Below, one piece after another: positions 8,780 through 17,043 of a DNA stretch of 64,000 nt. Each line of letters opens with the position of its first letter. The stretch's first letter is position 1. This stretch comes from Flavobacteriales bacterium (GTDB lineage: Bacteria > Bacteroidota > Bacteroidia > Flavobacteriales_F > PHOS-HE28). Both the position numbers and the translations under genes were made by a program. The stretch covers positions 1,388,640-1,452,639 of the forward strand of contig CP129489.1 of assembly GCA_030584065.1 (NCBI GenBank). Reading direction: 5' to 3'. The notes under the pieces are model-generated. The model was not told where the DNA came from, made no database searches, and saw only the letters and a program-made list of their open reading frames with translations.

Positions 8780-8832
8780 CAAATGTAGGTCTGGCGGGGC
8801 GCAAACATAGAAACGGCATTTCGCATTGTCAA
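8780..8832 (-). promoter_or_regulatory. Tandem Bacteroidota promoter for the 7924-8742 operon
   Basis: Two exact TAnnTTTG boxes lie on the minus strand: TATGTTTG at 8802-8809 and TACATTTG at 8780-8787. The upstream box has TTG (TTGACA context) at 8830-8832 with exactly 20 bases between, the spacing expected for the Bacteroidota housekeeping sigma factor. The interval is visibly A+T-richer than the coding DNA around it. The remaining intergenic DNA to 8930 shows nothing else recognisable. Confidence 0.75.
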
Positions 8833-8930
8833 CGAAGGGCTGTTCACTACCGACCTGATTGTTGAAAAGGTCGACGAACGGCGAATGAGGCTAAATCCCT
8901 CGGGTTGAGCGGAATGCCTCGCGAATCCGG

Positions 8931-9593
8931 TCAGCTCGCCTTGTCGGCGAGCATGGGAACGAACCGGAAATCGCCCTTCGCCTCGGTGCTCAGGCGGCCA
9001 TCCGCTCCCTTCTGGATGAGCATCATCCGTTGCACGGCGCCCTCCCCCACCGGGATCACCAAGCGCCCCCCCGGCTTGAGTTGGCCGATGAGCGCCTCGG
9101 GGATGAAGGGGGCCCCGCAGGTGACCAATACCCGGTCGAACGGCGCTTCCCGCTCCAAACCGATGAATCCGTCGCCATGGAAGAGCATGACCTTGTAGCC
9201 CATCCGGGCAAGGCGCTCCTTGGTCTGCAGGTAGAGCGGCCGGTGCCGTTCGATGCTGAACACCCGGGCGCCCAGCTCGCAGAGCACGGCGGTCTGGTAG
9301 CCGCTGCCGGTCCCCACCTCCAGCACGCGATGCCCGGGCCTCAGTTCGAGCAGCTCGGTCTGAAAGGCCACGGTATACGGTTGGGAGATGGTCTGGCCGC
9401 AGGGGATGGGGAATGCGGCATCCTCATAGGCGCGCACCAGGAAGGCCGAATCGTCGATGAACTGGTGGCGCGGCACCTTGCCGATGGCCTGCAGCACGGG
9501 TTCCGAGGTGATGCCTTTACCGCGCAGGTGCTCCACCAGCTTCCGGCGAAGGCCTTGGTGACGATAATCGTCCGCGTTCGCTCCGCTCTTCAT
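8931..9593 (-). CDS. pcm: Protein-L-isoaspartate O-methyltransferase
   Basis: Repairs isoaspartyl residues in damaged proteins with SAM as methyl donor. ATG 9593 (MKSGANADDYRHQGLRRKLV) is chosen over 9620 because a perfect TACATTTG promoter box at 9604-9611 lies inside the longer reading. Visible motifs are the substrate loop CGQTISQPYTVAFQTE (about 65-80), SAM motif I VLEVGTGSGYQTAVL (about 88-102), and LKPGGRLVIPVG near the C-terminus. Length 220 aa is normal. It is transcribed away from the Gfo/Idh gene, with divergent promoters in the gap. Confidence 0.95.
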   Translation of the reverse strand: MKSGANADDYRHQGLRRKLVEHLRGKGITSEPVLQAIGKVPRHQFIDDSAFLVRAYEDAAFPIPCGQTISQPYTVAFQTELLELRPGHRVLEVGTGSGYQTAVLCELGARVFSIERHRPLYLQTKERLARMGYKVMLFHGDGFIGLEREAPFDRVLVTCGAPFIPEALIGQLKPGGRLVIPVGEGAVQRMMLIQKGADGRLSTEAKGDFRFVPMLADKAS

Positions 9594-9603
9594 GGTCCGG
9601 CGC

Positions 9604-9611
9604 CAAATGTA
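9604..9611 (-). promoter_or_regulatory. Perfect -7 element TACATTTG for pcm
   Basis: An exact TAnnTTTG match on the minus strand, 10 bases before ATG 9593. It implies a very short leader. Confidence 0.6.
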
Positions 9612-9636
9612 CCCGAGCACCGGTGGAATGCACTTC

Positions 9637-9644
9637 TATTTTTG
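9637..9644 (+). promoter_or_regulatory. Perfect -7 element TATTTTTG for the 9682 oxidoreductase
   Basis: An exact TAnnTTTG match, 37 bases before ATG 9682, in the same 88-base gap as the pcm promoter. The two boxes point in opposite directions. Confidence 0.6.
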
Positions 9645-9681
9645 CCGCCCTTCGCAGAAAGCGCCGAAGGGCAAGCCAGAG

Positions 9682-10668
9682 ATGGGTGACCGGATACGGA
9701 TCGGTGTGTTGGGCGCAGGGCACCTGGGCCGCATCCACATGCAACAGGCCCGGGAGGTGCCGGAACTCGAGCTCGTCGGCTTCCATGATGCGGACCCCGC
9801 ACGCGCGGAGGCCATCCGGGAAGAGTTCGGCGTGCCTGCCTTCAGCACCTCGGAGGAGCTGCTCACCGCGGTGGATGCCGTGGACATCGTCACCCCCACC
9901 ATCACGCACCATGCCTTGGCCAAGGCTGCCTTGGGCCGAGGGCTCCACATATTCATCGAGAAGCCGGTTACGACCACGGTGCGGGAGGCCGAGGAGCTGG
10001 CCGCCCTCGCCGCCGAGCGGGGCTGCACCGTGCAGGTGGGCCATGTAGAGCGGTTCAACCCCGCCTTCCTCGCGGCGCAGCCCTTCTTCCGGGAGCCCAT
10101 GTTCATCGAAGCGCACCGGCTCGCCCAGTTCAATCCGCGCGGCACCGACGTGAGCGTGGTGCTCGACCTGATGATCCATGACATCGACCTGGTGCTGAGC
10201 GTGGTGAAGAGCCCGGTGCGGGAGGTGATCGCAAGCGGGGTGGCCGTGGTGAGCGACACGCCGGACATCGCCAATGCACGGATCGCCTTCGCCAATGGCT
10301 GCGTGGCCAACCTCACCGCCAGCCGCATCAGCCTGAAGAACATGCGCAAGAGCCGGTTCTTCCAGCGCGATGCCTACATCGCGGTGGACATGCTCGCCAA
10401 GGAATCGGAGATCGTGCGGATGCGCGCGGTGGAGGGCGAGCCCGACCCCTTCGCGGTGGTCATGGACCTCGGTGCCGGCAAAGGCCGACGCGAGATCTCG
10501 TTCGAGAAGCCGGCCGTGCAGCCCACCAACGCGATCCGCGAGGAGCTGCGCAGCTTCGCGCACAGCATCCTGGAAGGCAGCGCGCCCACCGTGACCCTCG
10601 CCCAGGCCACCGAGGCGCTCCGCACCGCATTGCTGGTGCTCGAGCGGATGGCCGCGATAAATCCGTGA
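9682..10668 (+). CDS. Gfo/Idh/MocA-family NAD(P)-dependent oxidoreductase
   Basis: 328 aa. The N-terminal Rossmann domain starts RIRIGVLGAGHLGRIHM, with DAVDIVTPTITHHALAKAAL and the family EKP signature in IFIEKPVTTT (about residue 95). The second half carries LMIHDIDLVLSVV, the catalytic-region His-Asp motif. Start 9682 is chosen because upstream codons overlap the promoter box and have no similarity to the family. Such enzymes oxidise or reduce sugars or NDP-sugars. Together with the sugar transferase and epimerase genes that follow, a part in surface glycan precursor synthesis is plausible but not shown. Confidence 0.88.
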   Translation: MGDRIRIGVLGAGHLGRIHMQQAREVPELELVGFHDADPARAEAIREEFGVPAFSTSEELLTAVDAVDIVTPTITHHALAKAALGRGLHIFIEKPVTTTVREAEELAALAAERGCTVQVGHVERFNPAFLAAQPFFREPMFIEAHRLAQFNPRGTDVSVVLDLMIHDIDLVLSVVKSPVREVIASGVAVVSDTPDIANARIAFANGCVANLTASRISLKNMRKSRFFQRDAYIAVDMLAKESEIVRMRAVEGEPDPFAVVMDLGAGKGRREISFEKPAVQPTNAIREELRSFAHSILEGSAPTVTLAQATEALRTALLVLERMAAINP

Positions 10669-10714
10669 GCCCGCATACTGATCCGACGCGCGCTGCGTTT
10701 CCCCCTGCCCCTTG

Positions 10715-11581
10715 ATGCCAAGAACCCTGCCCGTCATGCTTCCGCTCTGCGGCCTTGCCTTGGGCTGCTCCAAGGGCGATGCTGTGCCGGCCTATGCCGA
10801 TGTGCAGGCCTTCACCATGACGACGGCATCGGCGCAGGGCGCCGCGACCATCAAGGTCACCGACGCCTGGGTGACCCTGGACGATGAGCTCATCGGGGTG
10901 TGGGAGCTGCCCGCGCGGATACCCCTGCTCGGGGAAGGGAGCCGCAAGCTGGCGCTGGAGCCCGCCATCAAGCGCAACGGCACCTTCGACGACCGCTTGC
11001 GGTATCCATTCTATACAGCGTGGTCCGGAACGGTGCAGTTGCAGCGGGGGGCCACCGTGGTGGTTCAGCCCGCCACGGCCTACACGGCCGAGACGGCGGT
11101 ATGGAACGAGGGCTTCGAGGACCCCTTCAGCCAGTTCCAGATGGCCGATGACAGCGATACCGCCCTCATCCGCTTCACCCCGGCGATGAACCCCGATGTC
11201 AACTTCCTCGGGGACTCGCCCTGCGCGGGGTTCAGGCTGGACGCGGAGCATCCCTTCGCCCGCGTGCAGACGGACGGGGACTTCGAATCCTACGGAGGGC
11301 CGGCCTTCCTGGAGATCGACCACCAGGGCGATGCGACCATCACCGTTGGCCTCCTCTACTTCGCCGGCGGCCAGCAGCGCTATGAGCCTTACATCTACCT
11401 GCCCCCCACCCAGCGCGCGGATGGCACCCTGGCCTGGAACAAGGTGTACGTGGACCTGAGCGGATTCTTCAACAGCAACGTCAGCGAGCGGGACCTCTTC
11501 ATCTCCGCCCAGCTGCCCACGGGGCGGTCGTCGGCCCAGGTCTATTTCGACAACATCAAGCTCCTGCGCATCGAGCCATGA
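10715..11581 (+). CDS. Putative lipoprotein upstream of the sugar transferase
   Basis: 288 aa from ATG 10715. MPRTLPVMLPLCGLALGC is a lipoprotein signal. The mature part has an N-terminal beta-rich domain (VQAFTMTTASAQGAATIKVTDAWVTLDDELIGVWELP) and a second beta-sandwich-like domain near residues 130-285 (NEGFEDPFSQFQ, AYIDN-like ending VYFDNIKLLRIEP), which has the look of a carbohydrate-binding sandwich. No named family is recognised. Its TGA overlaps the ATG of the polyprenyl sugar transferase by four bases (ATGA), indicating translational coupling and suggesting a role with surface glycans. Confidence 0.75.
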   Translation: MPRTLPVMLPLCGLALGCSKGDAVPAYADVQAFTMTTASAQGAATIKVTDAWVTLDDELIGVWELPARIPLLGEGSRKLALEPAIKRNGTFDDRLRYPFYTAWSGTVQLQRGATVVVQPATAYTAETAVWNEGFEDPFSQFQMADDSDTALIRFTPAMNPDVNFLGDSPCAGFRLDAEHPFARVQTDGDFESYGGPAFLEIDHQGDATITVGLLYFAGGQQRYEPYIYLPPTQRADGTLAWNKVYVDLSGFFNSNVSERDLFISAQLPTGRSSAQVYFDNIKLLRIEP

Positions 11582-12993
11582 CCTCGCGACGGGCACTGGT
11601 GGCCAAGTACGTGATCGCCGATGTGATCGGATCAGCGGTGGCCTGGTCCCTGTTCTACCTGTACCGCAAGGCGGAGCTCGACCCGATGAAGCTGGGCTAT
11701 GCGCCGCCCCTGGAGCTGGACGCCAACTTCTACAAGGGGCTCGTGCTGGTTCCCCTGTTCTGGTTCGGGCTCTACACGGCGATCGGCGGCTACCGCGATG
11801 TGTTCCGCCGGTTCCGCACCAAGGAGCTGGGCCAGACCCTGCTGGTGACGACGCTGGGGGTGCTGGTCATCTTCTTCGTGCTGCTGCTCGATGACCAGGT
11901 CCCGAGCACGCGCTATCACTACCAGTCCTTCATCGCGCTCTTCCTGCTGCACTTCGGCATCACCTTCCCGGCGCGCTTCCTCATCACCAGTGCCACGGTG
12001 CGCAAGGTGCACAGCCGGCGCATCGGCTTCAACACGGTGCTCGTCGGCGGCAACGAGCGGGCGCTCGCCGTGTACCAGGAGATCGAGGCCATGCCCAAAT
12101 CGCCGGGGAACCGTTTCGTGGGATTCGTGAACGTGAATGGCGGGGACCAGCAATTGGCGGGCATCCTTCCCCGGCTCGGCAAATGGCACCAGCTGCGGCA
12201 GGTGATCCAGGAGCACGGCGTGGAGGAGGCCATCATCGCGGTGGATTCCGGCGAGCACGAGCACATGAGCCGCATCATGAACGAGCTGGAGGGCACCGGC
12301 GTGCGGATCAAGGTGATTCCGGATATGTACGATATCCTCTCCGGATCGGTGAAGATGTCGAGCATCTTCGGCACCCCGCTCATCGAGGTGAACCCGGAGA
12401 TCATGCCGGCGTGGCAGTTCACCCTGAAGCGCGTGGTGGACATCGCGGTGAGCGCCGTGGCGCTGCTGCTCCTGGCCCCAGCGCTGCTGGTGCTGGCGGT
12501 ATTGGTGAAGTGGAGCTCCTCCGGGCCGGTGTTCTTCCGGCAGGAGCGGATCGGCAAGCACGGCCGGCCGTTCCGCATCATCAAGTTCCGCAGCATGTAT
12601 TGCGATGCGGAGCGGAACGGCCCGCAGCTCAGCAGCGCCACCGATCCGCGCATCACGCCGATCGGCCGCTGGATGCGCCGCACGCGGATGGATGAGCTGC
12701 CGCAGTTCTGGAACGTGCTCAAGGGCGAGATGAGCCTGGTGGGCCCGCGACCGGAGCGACAGCACTTCATCAACGCCATCCTGGAGGTGGCGCCGCACTA
12801 CCGCCACCTGCACAAGGTGCGGCCCGGCATCACCAGCTGGGGGCAGGTGAAATTCGGCTACGCGGAGAACGTGGAGCAGATGGTGCGCCGCTTGAAGTAC
12901 GACATCCTCTACATCGAGAACATGAGCCTGGCCGTGGACCTGAAGATCCTGGCCTATACCGTGCTCATCATCCTGAAGGGCGACGGGAAATGA
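11578..12993 (+). CDS. Exopolysaccharide polyprenyl-phosphate sugar transferase (WcaJ/WbaP-like)
   Basis: Likely first enzyme of a polysaccharide repeat unit, moving a sugar phosphate from an NDP-sugar to undecaprenyl phosphate at the inner membrane. Of 471 aa, the first ~150 hold several membrane helices, followed by a CoA-binding-like domain (NTVLVGGNERALAVYQEIE) and a C-terminal bacterial sugar transferase domain. The latter shows KRVVDIAVSAVALLLL, FFRQERIGKHGRPFRIIKFR, RTRMDELPQFWNVLKGEMS and LVGPRPER, the usual catalytic and metal-binding motifs. It is coupled by an ATGA overlap to the lipoprotein gene before it. Confidence 0.93.
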   Translation: MTSRRALVAKYVIADVIGSAVAWSLFYLYRKAELDPMKLGYAPPLELDANFYKGLVLVPLFWFGLYTAIGGYRDVFRRFRTKELGQTLLVTTLGVLVIFFVLLLDDQVPSTRYHYQSFIALFLLHFGITFPARFLITSATVRKVHSRRIGFNTVLVGGNERALAVYQEIEAMPKSPGNRFVGFVNVNGGDQQLAGILPRLGKWHQLRQVIQEHGVEEAIIAVDSGEHEHMSRIMNELEGTGVRIKVIPDMYDILSGSVKMSSIFGTPLIEVNPEIMPAWQFTLKRVVDIAVSAVALLLLAPALLVLAVLVKWSSSGPVFFRQERIGKHGRPFRIIKFRSMYCDAERNGPQLSSATDPRITPIGRWMRRTRMDELPQFWNVLKGEMSLVGPRPERQHFINAILEVAPHYRHLHKVRPGITSWGQVKFGYAENVEQMVRRLKYDILYIENMSLAVDLKILAYTVLIILKGDGK

Positions 12994-13011
12994 CCGTTGG
13001 CGCGGCGGGGC

Positions 13012-13019
13012 TACATTCG
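13012..13019 (+). promoter_or_regulatory. Bacteroidota -7 element TACATTCG
   Basis: TACATTCG, 20 bases before the ATG of the 3-hydroxyacyl-CoA dehydrogenase gene. The same octamer recurs at 16021 and 57950. Confidence 0.6.
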
Positions 13020-13039
13020 CCGTCCATCCATCCCTGAAC

Positions 13040-13927
13040 ATGAAGATCTCCGTCATCGGTGCCGGCCAGATGGGCAATGGCATCGCCCATGTCTTCGCCC
13101 AGAGCGGGCACGCCGTCACCCTCATCGACATCGCACAGGCCAGCCTGGACAAGGCCATGGCCACCATCGGAAAGAACATGGACCGCCAGGTGGCCAAGGG
13201 CGCCCTGACCGAGGAGCAGAAGGCCGCCGCGCTCGCCGCGATCGCCACCACCACCGACCTGGCCGCCGGAGTGAAGGATGCCGAGCTCGTGGTGGAGGCC
13301 GCCACCGAGCAAGTCGAGCTGAAGCTCCGCATCTTCCGCGACATCGACGCCCACGCTCCGGCATCGGCGATCCTCGCCACCAACACCAGCAGCATCAGCA
13401 TCACCCGCATCGCCGCCGCCACCAGGCGACCGGGCCAGGTGATCGGCATGCACTTCATGAATCCCGTGCCGGTGATGAAGCTCGTGGAGGTGATCCGCGG
13501 CTACGACACCACCGACGCCGTGACCCAGGCCGTGGTGGACCTGAGCACCGCCATCGGCAAGGTGCCGGTGACGGTGAACGACTATGCGGGATTCGTGGCC
13601 AACCGCATCCTGATGCCCATGATCAACGAGGCCATCCAAACCCTGTGGCAGGGCGTGGGCGGCGTGGCCGAGATCGACAGCATCATGAAGCTGGGGATGG
13701 CCCACCCCATGGGGCCGCTGCAGCTCGCCGACTTCATCGGCCTGGACACCTGCCTCGCCATCCTCCGCGTGCTGCACGAGGGACTCGGAGACCCCAAGTA
13801 CGCCCCCTGCCCGCTCCTGGTGCAGATGGTGACCGCCGGCAAGCTCGGGGTGAAGAACGGCGAGGGCTTCTACCGGTACACCGCTGGCAGCAAGGAATCG
13901 GTGGTGGCGCCGGCGTTCACGCGCTGA
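13040..13927 (+). CDS. 3-hydroxybutyryl-CoA dehydrogenase-like 3-hydroxyacyl-CoA dehydrogenase
   Basis: 295 aa. An N-terminal NAD-binding Rossmann fold (MKISVIGAGQMGNGIAHVFA, glycines 7-12) leads to ATNTSSISITRIA and the catalytic-region GMHFMNPVPVMKLVEVI. VNDYAGFVANRILMPMINEA marks the switch to the all-helical C-terminal domain. It reduces acetoacetyl-CoA or oxidises 3-hydroxybutyryl-CoA, in fatty-acid beta-oxidation or butyrate-type metabolism. No other beta-oxidation genes are adjacent. It has its own promoter box, and the GNAT gene follows after 18 bases. Confidence 0.93.
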   Translation: MKISVIGAGQMGNGIAHVFAQSGHAVTLIDIAQASLDKAMATIGKNMDRQVAKGALTEEQKAAALAAIATTTDLAAGVKDAELVVEAATEQVELKLRIFRDIDAHAPASAILATNTSSISITRIAAATRRPGQVIGMHFMNPVPVMKLVEVIRGYDTTDAVTQAVVDLSTAIGKVPVTVNDYAGFVANRILMPMINEAIQTLWQGVGGVAEIDSIMKLGMAHPMGPLQLADFIGLDTCLAILRVLHEGLGDPKYAPCPLLVQMVTAGKLGVKNGEGFYRYTAGSKESVVAPAFTR

Positions 13928-13945
13928 GGCGACCCGGCTTGCGCG

Positions 13946-14446
13946 ATGACGCATCTCCGCACGGCCTCCATCGCTGACATCGCAGCCATCCGCTCCATCG
14001 CGCATGCCGCATGGCCGGCGGCATATGCCGCGATCCTCAGCCCCGCGCAGCTTGCCTACATGCTCGATCTCATGTACAGCGAGGCCGCCCTGGAGGAGCA
14101 GATGACGGCGAAGGGCCATCGCTTCCTGATGGCTGAGCGGGACGGCCACGCCGTCGGCTTCGCGGCATTCGAGCATGGCCATGGCGCGGTGCGGAGCACC
14201 CGCCTGCACAAGCTCTATGCACTGCCGATCGTCAAGGGCACGGGCGTGGGCAGCGCGCTGCTGGCCGGCGTGGAGGCAGCTGCCCTCTCAGCCGGCGATG
14301 CACAGGTGGAGCTGAACGTGAACCGATTCAACCCGACCAAGGCGTGGTATGCACGCAAGGGCTTCGCCGTTGTGCGCGACGAGGTCATCGAAATCGGCGA
14401 GGGCTTCGTGATGGACGACCATGTGATGGTGCGGGCGCTGCGCTGA
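13946..14446 (+). CDS. GNAT-family N-acetyltransferase
   Basis: 166 aa. A single GNAT domain, acting in the cytoplasm with acetyl-CoA. Seen are the N-terminal RTASIADIAAIRSIAHAAWP, the central beta-bulge strands HAVGFAAFEHG, the acetyl-CoA loop LPIVKGTGVGSALLAGVEAA (motif A, Q/R-x-x-G-x-G/A type) and the closing NPTKAWYARKGFAVVRDEV. The substrate cannot be predicted. It lies 18 bases after the dehydrogenase gene and may be co-transcribed. Confidence 0.88.
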   Translation: MTHLRTASIADIAAIRSIAHAAWPAAYAAILSPAQLAYMLDLMYSEAALEEQMTAKGHRFLMAERDGHAVGFAAFEHGHGAVRSTRLHKLYALPIVKGTGVGSALLAGVEAAALSAGDAQVELNVNRFNPTKAWYARKGFAVVRDEVIEIGEGFVMDDHVMVRALR

Positions 14447-14465
14447 GCCGTGGCGCGGCGGCGCG

Positions 14466-14473
14466 TATGTTCG
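14466..14473 (+). promoter_or_regulatory. Bacteroidota -7 element TATGTTCG
   Basis: TATGTTCG overlaps an in-frame ATG at 14467, so that ATG is unlikely to be the start of the glycosyltransferase. The gene's ATG 14512 lies 38 bases downstream. Confidence 0.5.
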
Positions 14474-14511
14474 CCGCGCAACCCCTGCCTCAGCCGGCCG
14501 TCAGTCCACCG

Positions 14512-15996
14512 ATGCCCCGTCGCACGCCGCTCCTCCTGACCTTGTTGGTGGCCCTCGCCTTCGCGGTGCGCTTCCATGCCATCGACCGGTTCGCCACGGG
14601 ATACGACGAGCTGTTCTCCGCGCTGGAGGCCAATGGCCTGTTCCCGGCGCTGATCGGGCCTGGGACGGCCTTCACCGGAGCGGACCTCAGCGCCCATGAC
14701 AGCTGGCGGGGCGCGGCCCGGGCCTGCGTGGCCACCGATGGCGGCAACGGCATCCTCTACATCCTTGCCCTCCACGCCTGGACCGAAACCTTCGGGAACA
14801 GCAACCTCGCCATACGGCTGTTCTCGCTGTGCTGCGGACTGGTGGTGGTGCTCCTCACCCACCGGCTGGCCCTGGAGCTGAACGGCGATGGGACCGCCGC
14901 GCTGCTTGCCGCAGGCCTGGCCGCCATGGCGCCGCTGCTGGTCGATTACTCGCAGGAGGCGCGCGGCTATATGCTGGGGACGGCGCTCACCCTGGAGGCC
15001 ACGCGCCTCTACCTCCGCATCTCCCGCAGCGCGGATGCATCCGTCTCCGCCCTTGCGCGCTACGGCCTCGTCGCCGGCATGGCGCTGCTGGTGCACTACT
15101 ACGCCGCTTACATCCTGGTGGCGCATGCCGCACATGCCGTGCTCCGGCACGCGCCCCGGCGATGGCTGGGCTGGGGCGCGGTGGCCGTTCCCATAGCCGC
15201 AGCCTGCATGGGCGCCTGGATGCTGCTCGGCGGCTGGGAAGGCCTGGGCAACATGGCCCGTCACCAGGCGAGCTATGCGGCGCTGCTCGTGGCCAATCCG
15301 GAATACGATACCTATTACCGCGCAGCCACCCCGCTGCACCTGGCGCAGGAGCTCTTCGTCCAGTTCCTCTGGCTGAGCGGCAACAGCCTGCTCAACCTGG
15401 GTCCTTCGCTGCGGGTGGTGGCGCTGCTCCTGGCCGTTCCGGCAGGGCTGCTGGCAGGGCTGCGCTGGGCCGCAGCGAAGCAGGGCGATGGCGCGCTGCT
15501 CCTCGCCCTGCTCGCGATCGCCGGTCCGGCCTACACGCTCCTGCTCTCAGCCCTGTCCGGACACACTTTCGGGATGCGGTACTACTACGTGATGTTCTCC
15601 GCGCCGGCTGCGGTGATGCTGCTTGCGCGCGGGGCGCTCGGTTGGCTGCGCGCTGCCCGCGCCCCGCAGCGCCTCATGGGCGGTACGCTGCTCGCCTGCC
15701 TGGTGGCGGTGATGGCCCTTTCCATTTCCACCTTCTACCGCTACGGGTATCGCGGCAACAACCAGCCCGAACAGGTGGCCCCCCTGGCCCTGGCGGTGGA
15801 TGCGCTGGCCGCCGCTGCGCCCCATGCGCGAATCGGCCTTGTGCATGCGACGGACCGTGATGCCATCGCCTTCAACCTGCACCTGGGCCCTGATGCTGCC
15901 GGGGTGCCCCAGGTCATCGATGGCCTCTCCCCGCAACGGCATGCGGTGATCGCCACCCTTGGCGGTGAGCCGCGCGTGGTGCTCCGCCTGCGCTGA
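14512..15996 (+). CDS. GT-C-type membrane glycosyltransferase (ArnT/PMT-like)
   Basis: 494 aa with about ten or more membrane helices. The first helix (LLLTLLVALAFAVRF) is followed by a periplasmic loop carrying DRFATGYDELFSALEAN, with the acidic pair expected of lipid-phosphosugar-dependent GT-C enzymes. EARGYMLGTALTLEATRLYLR is typical of the GT39/GT83-like fold. It would transfer a sugar from a polyprenyl-phosphate donor on the periplasmic face. Start 14512 is preferred because the earlier ATG sits inside the -7 box. It falls within the surface-glycan block. Confidence 0.85.
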   Translation: MPRRTPLLLTLLVALAFAVRFHAIDRFATGYDELFSALEANGLFPALIGPGTAFTGADLSAHDSWRGAARACVATDGGNGILYILALHAWTETFGNSNLAIRLFSLCCGLVVVLLTHRLALELNGDGTAALLAAGLAAMAPLLVDYSQEARGYMLGTALTLEATRLYLRISRSADASVSALARYGLVAGMALLVHYYAAYILVAHAAHAVLRHAPRRWLGWGAVAVPIAAACMGAWMLLGGWEGLGNMARHQASYAALLVANPEYDTYYRAATPLHLAQELFVQFLWLSGNSLLNLGPSLRVVALLLAVPAGLLAGLRWAAAKQGDGALLLALLAIAGPAYTLLLSALSGHTFGMRYYYVMFSAPAAVMLLARGALGWLRAARAPQRLMGGTLLACLVAVMALSISTFYRYGYRGNNQPEQVAPLALAVDALAAAAPHARIGLVHATDRDAIAFNLHLGPDAAGVPQVIDGLSPQRHAVIATLGGEPRVVLRLR

Positions 15997-16020
15997 GCCC
16001 CTCCGGTCGGCGCGGCTGGC

Positions 16021-16028
16021 TACATTCG
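16021..16028 (+). promoter_or_regulatory. Bacteroidota -7 element TACATTCG
   Basis: TACATTCG, 34 bases before the epimerase ATG, in a context (GGCTACATTCGCCG) almost identical to that of 13012. Confidence 0.6.
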
Positions 16029-16062
16029 CCGCTCTCCCCCCGCGCCACCTGCGAAGACCATC

Positions 16063-17040
16063 ATGCCCCAGACCGTCATCATCACCGGAGCCGCGGGATT
16101 CGTGGGCTCGAACCTCACCCAGCGCCTGCTCCAGGAGGGGCACCGTGTCATCGGCGTGGACAACATGAGCTATGGGAGCCCGGCCAACCTGGCGGCGGTG
16201 AAGGGGCATGCCGGCTTCCGGTTCGTGGAAGGCGATGTTTGCGACCCGGCGGTGCTCGCCGCCCTCGAGGGCGACACCATCGTTCACCTCGCTAGCCAGA
16301 AGATACCACGGTACACCAACAGCTACCGCACGATCGAGGAGAACCACCGGATGAGCTCGCTGGTCATCCAGCGCGCGCTCGACCTCGGTGCGCGATTGGT
16401 GTTCGCCTCCACGAGCGATGTGTACGGGAAGAATCCCCGCATCCCCTTCAGCGAAGAGAGCGACCTGGTGCTCGGCCCCACCAAGGTGAAGCGCTGGGCC
16501 TATGCGGCGAGCAAGATCCACAGCGAGCACAAGATCATCGCCACGGGCGAGGAGAAGGGCCTGCGCTACGCCATCCTCCGGCTCTTCGGCTCCTATGGCC
16601 CCAACCAGAACCTCACCTGGTGGGGCGGTCCGCAATCGGTGTTCATCGGGAAGGCCTTCCGCAACGAGGCCATCGAACTGCATGGCGATGGGCAGCAGAC
16701 ACGCACCTTCACCTATGTGGACGACACGGTGCAGGGCTTCATGCTGGCCATCACGAAGCCCGAGGCGGAAGGCGAGGTCTTCAATGTCGCCTCCGATCCC
16801 TCGACCGAGACCACCATTGAAGGCCTTGCCCGCTTGATCTGGCGCCTGATCCGCCCGACGGACCTCGAGCCGAAGCTCACCTTCATCCCATACGCCAGCT
16901 TCGGCGGCGGCTATGAGGATGTGCTGCGCCGCGTGCCCGACATCGGCAAGATCAGCAGGATGCTCGGCTTCGCCCCGCGCTACGGGCTGGAGGAGGGCAT
17001 GCGCCTCACGATCGACTGGCAGCGCGGGCGCACCGCTTAG
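16063..17040 (+). CDS. NAD-dependent NDP-sugar epimerase/dehydratase (extended SDR)
   Basis: 325 aa extended short-chain dehydrogenase. The NAD loop is TGAAGFVGSN (residues 7-16). The catalytic Tyr and Lys are in WAYAASKIHSEHK (YxxxK), with the Ser/Thr in VFASTSDVYGKN. It acts on NDP-sugars, probably in making precursors for the polysaccharide assembled by the neighbouring transferases. LRLFGSYGPNQNLTWWGGPQ and TFTYVDDTVQGFMLAI match UDP-glucose 4-epimerase-like and dTDP-sugar dehydratase-like proteins, but the sugar cannot be set from sequence. The GT2 gene starts three bases after its stop. Confidence 0.92.
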   Translation: MPQTVIITGAAGFVGSNLTQRLLQEGHRVIGVDNMSYGSPANLAAVKGHAGFRFVEGDVCDPAVLAALEGDTIVHLASQKIPRYTNSYRTIEENHRMSSLVIQRALDLGARLVFASTSDVYGKNPRIPFSEESDLVLGPTKVKRWAYAASKIHSEHKIIATGEEKGLRYAILRLFGSYGPNQNLTWWGGPQSVFIGKAFRNEAIELHGDGQQTRTFTYVDDTVQGFMLAITKPEAEGEVFNVASDPSTETTIEGLARLIWRLIRPTDLEPKLTFIPYASFGGGYEDVLRRVPDIGKISRMLGFAPRYGLEEGMRLTIDWQRGRTA

Positions 17041-17043
17041 GGC

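Noticed and set aside
8860-8870. TGTTGAAAAG as a further DnaA box
   Set aside because: A single imperfect copy in an A+T-richer promoter region, with no partner site.
9594-9620. Longer pcm start at 9620
   Set aside because: It would place the perfect TACATTTG promoter box inside the coding region; Pcm families start near MKSGANADDYRHQG-like sequence.
14344-14511. Glycosyltransferase start upstream of 14512
   Set aside because: The reading from 14344 overlaps the GNAT gene, and the ATG at 14467 lies in a -7 box.
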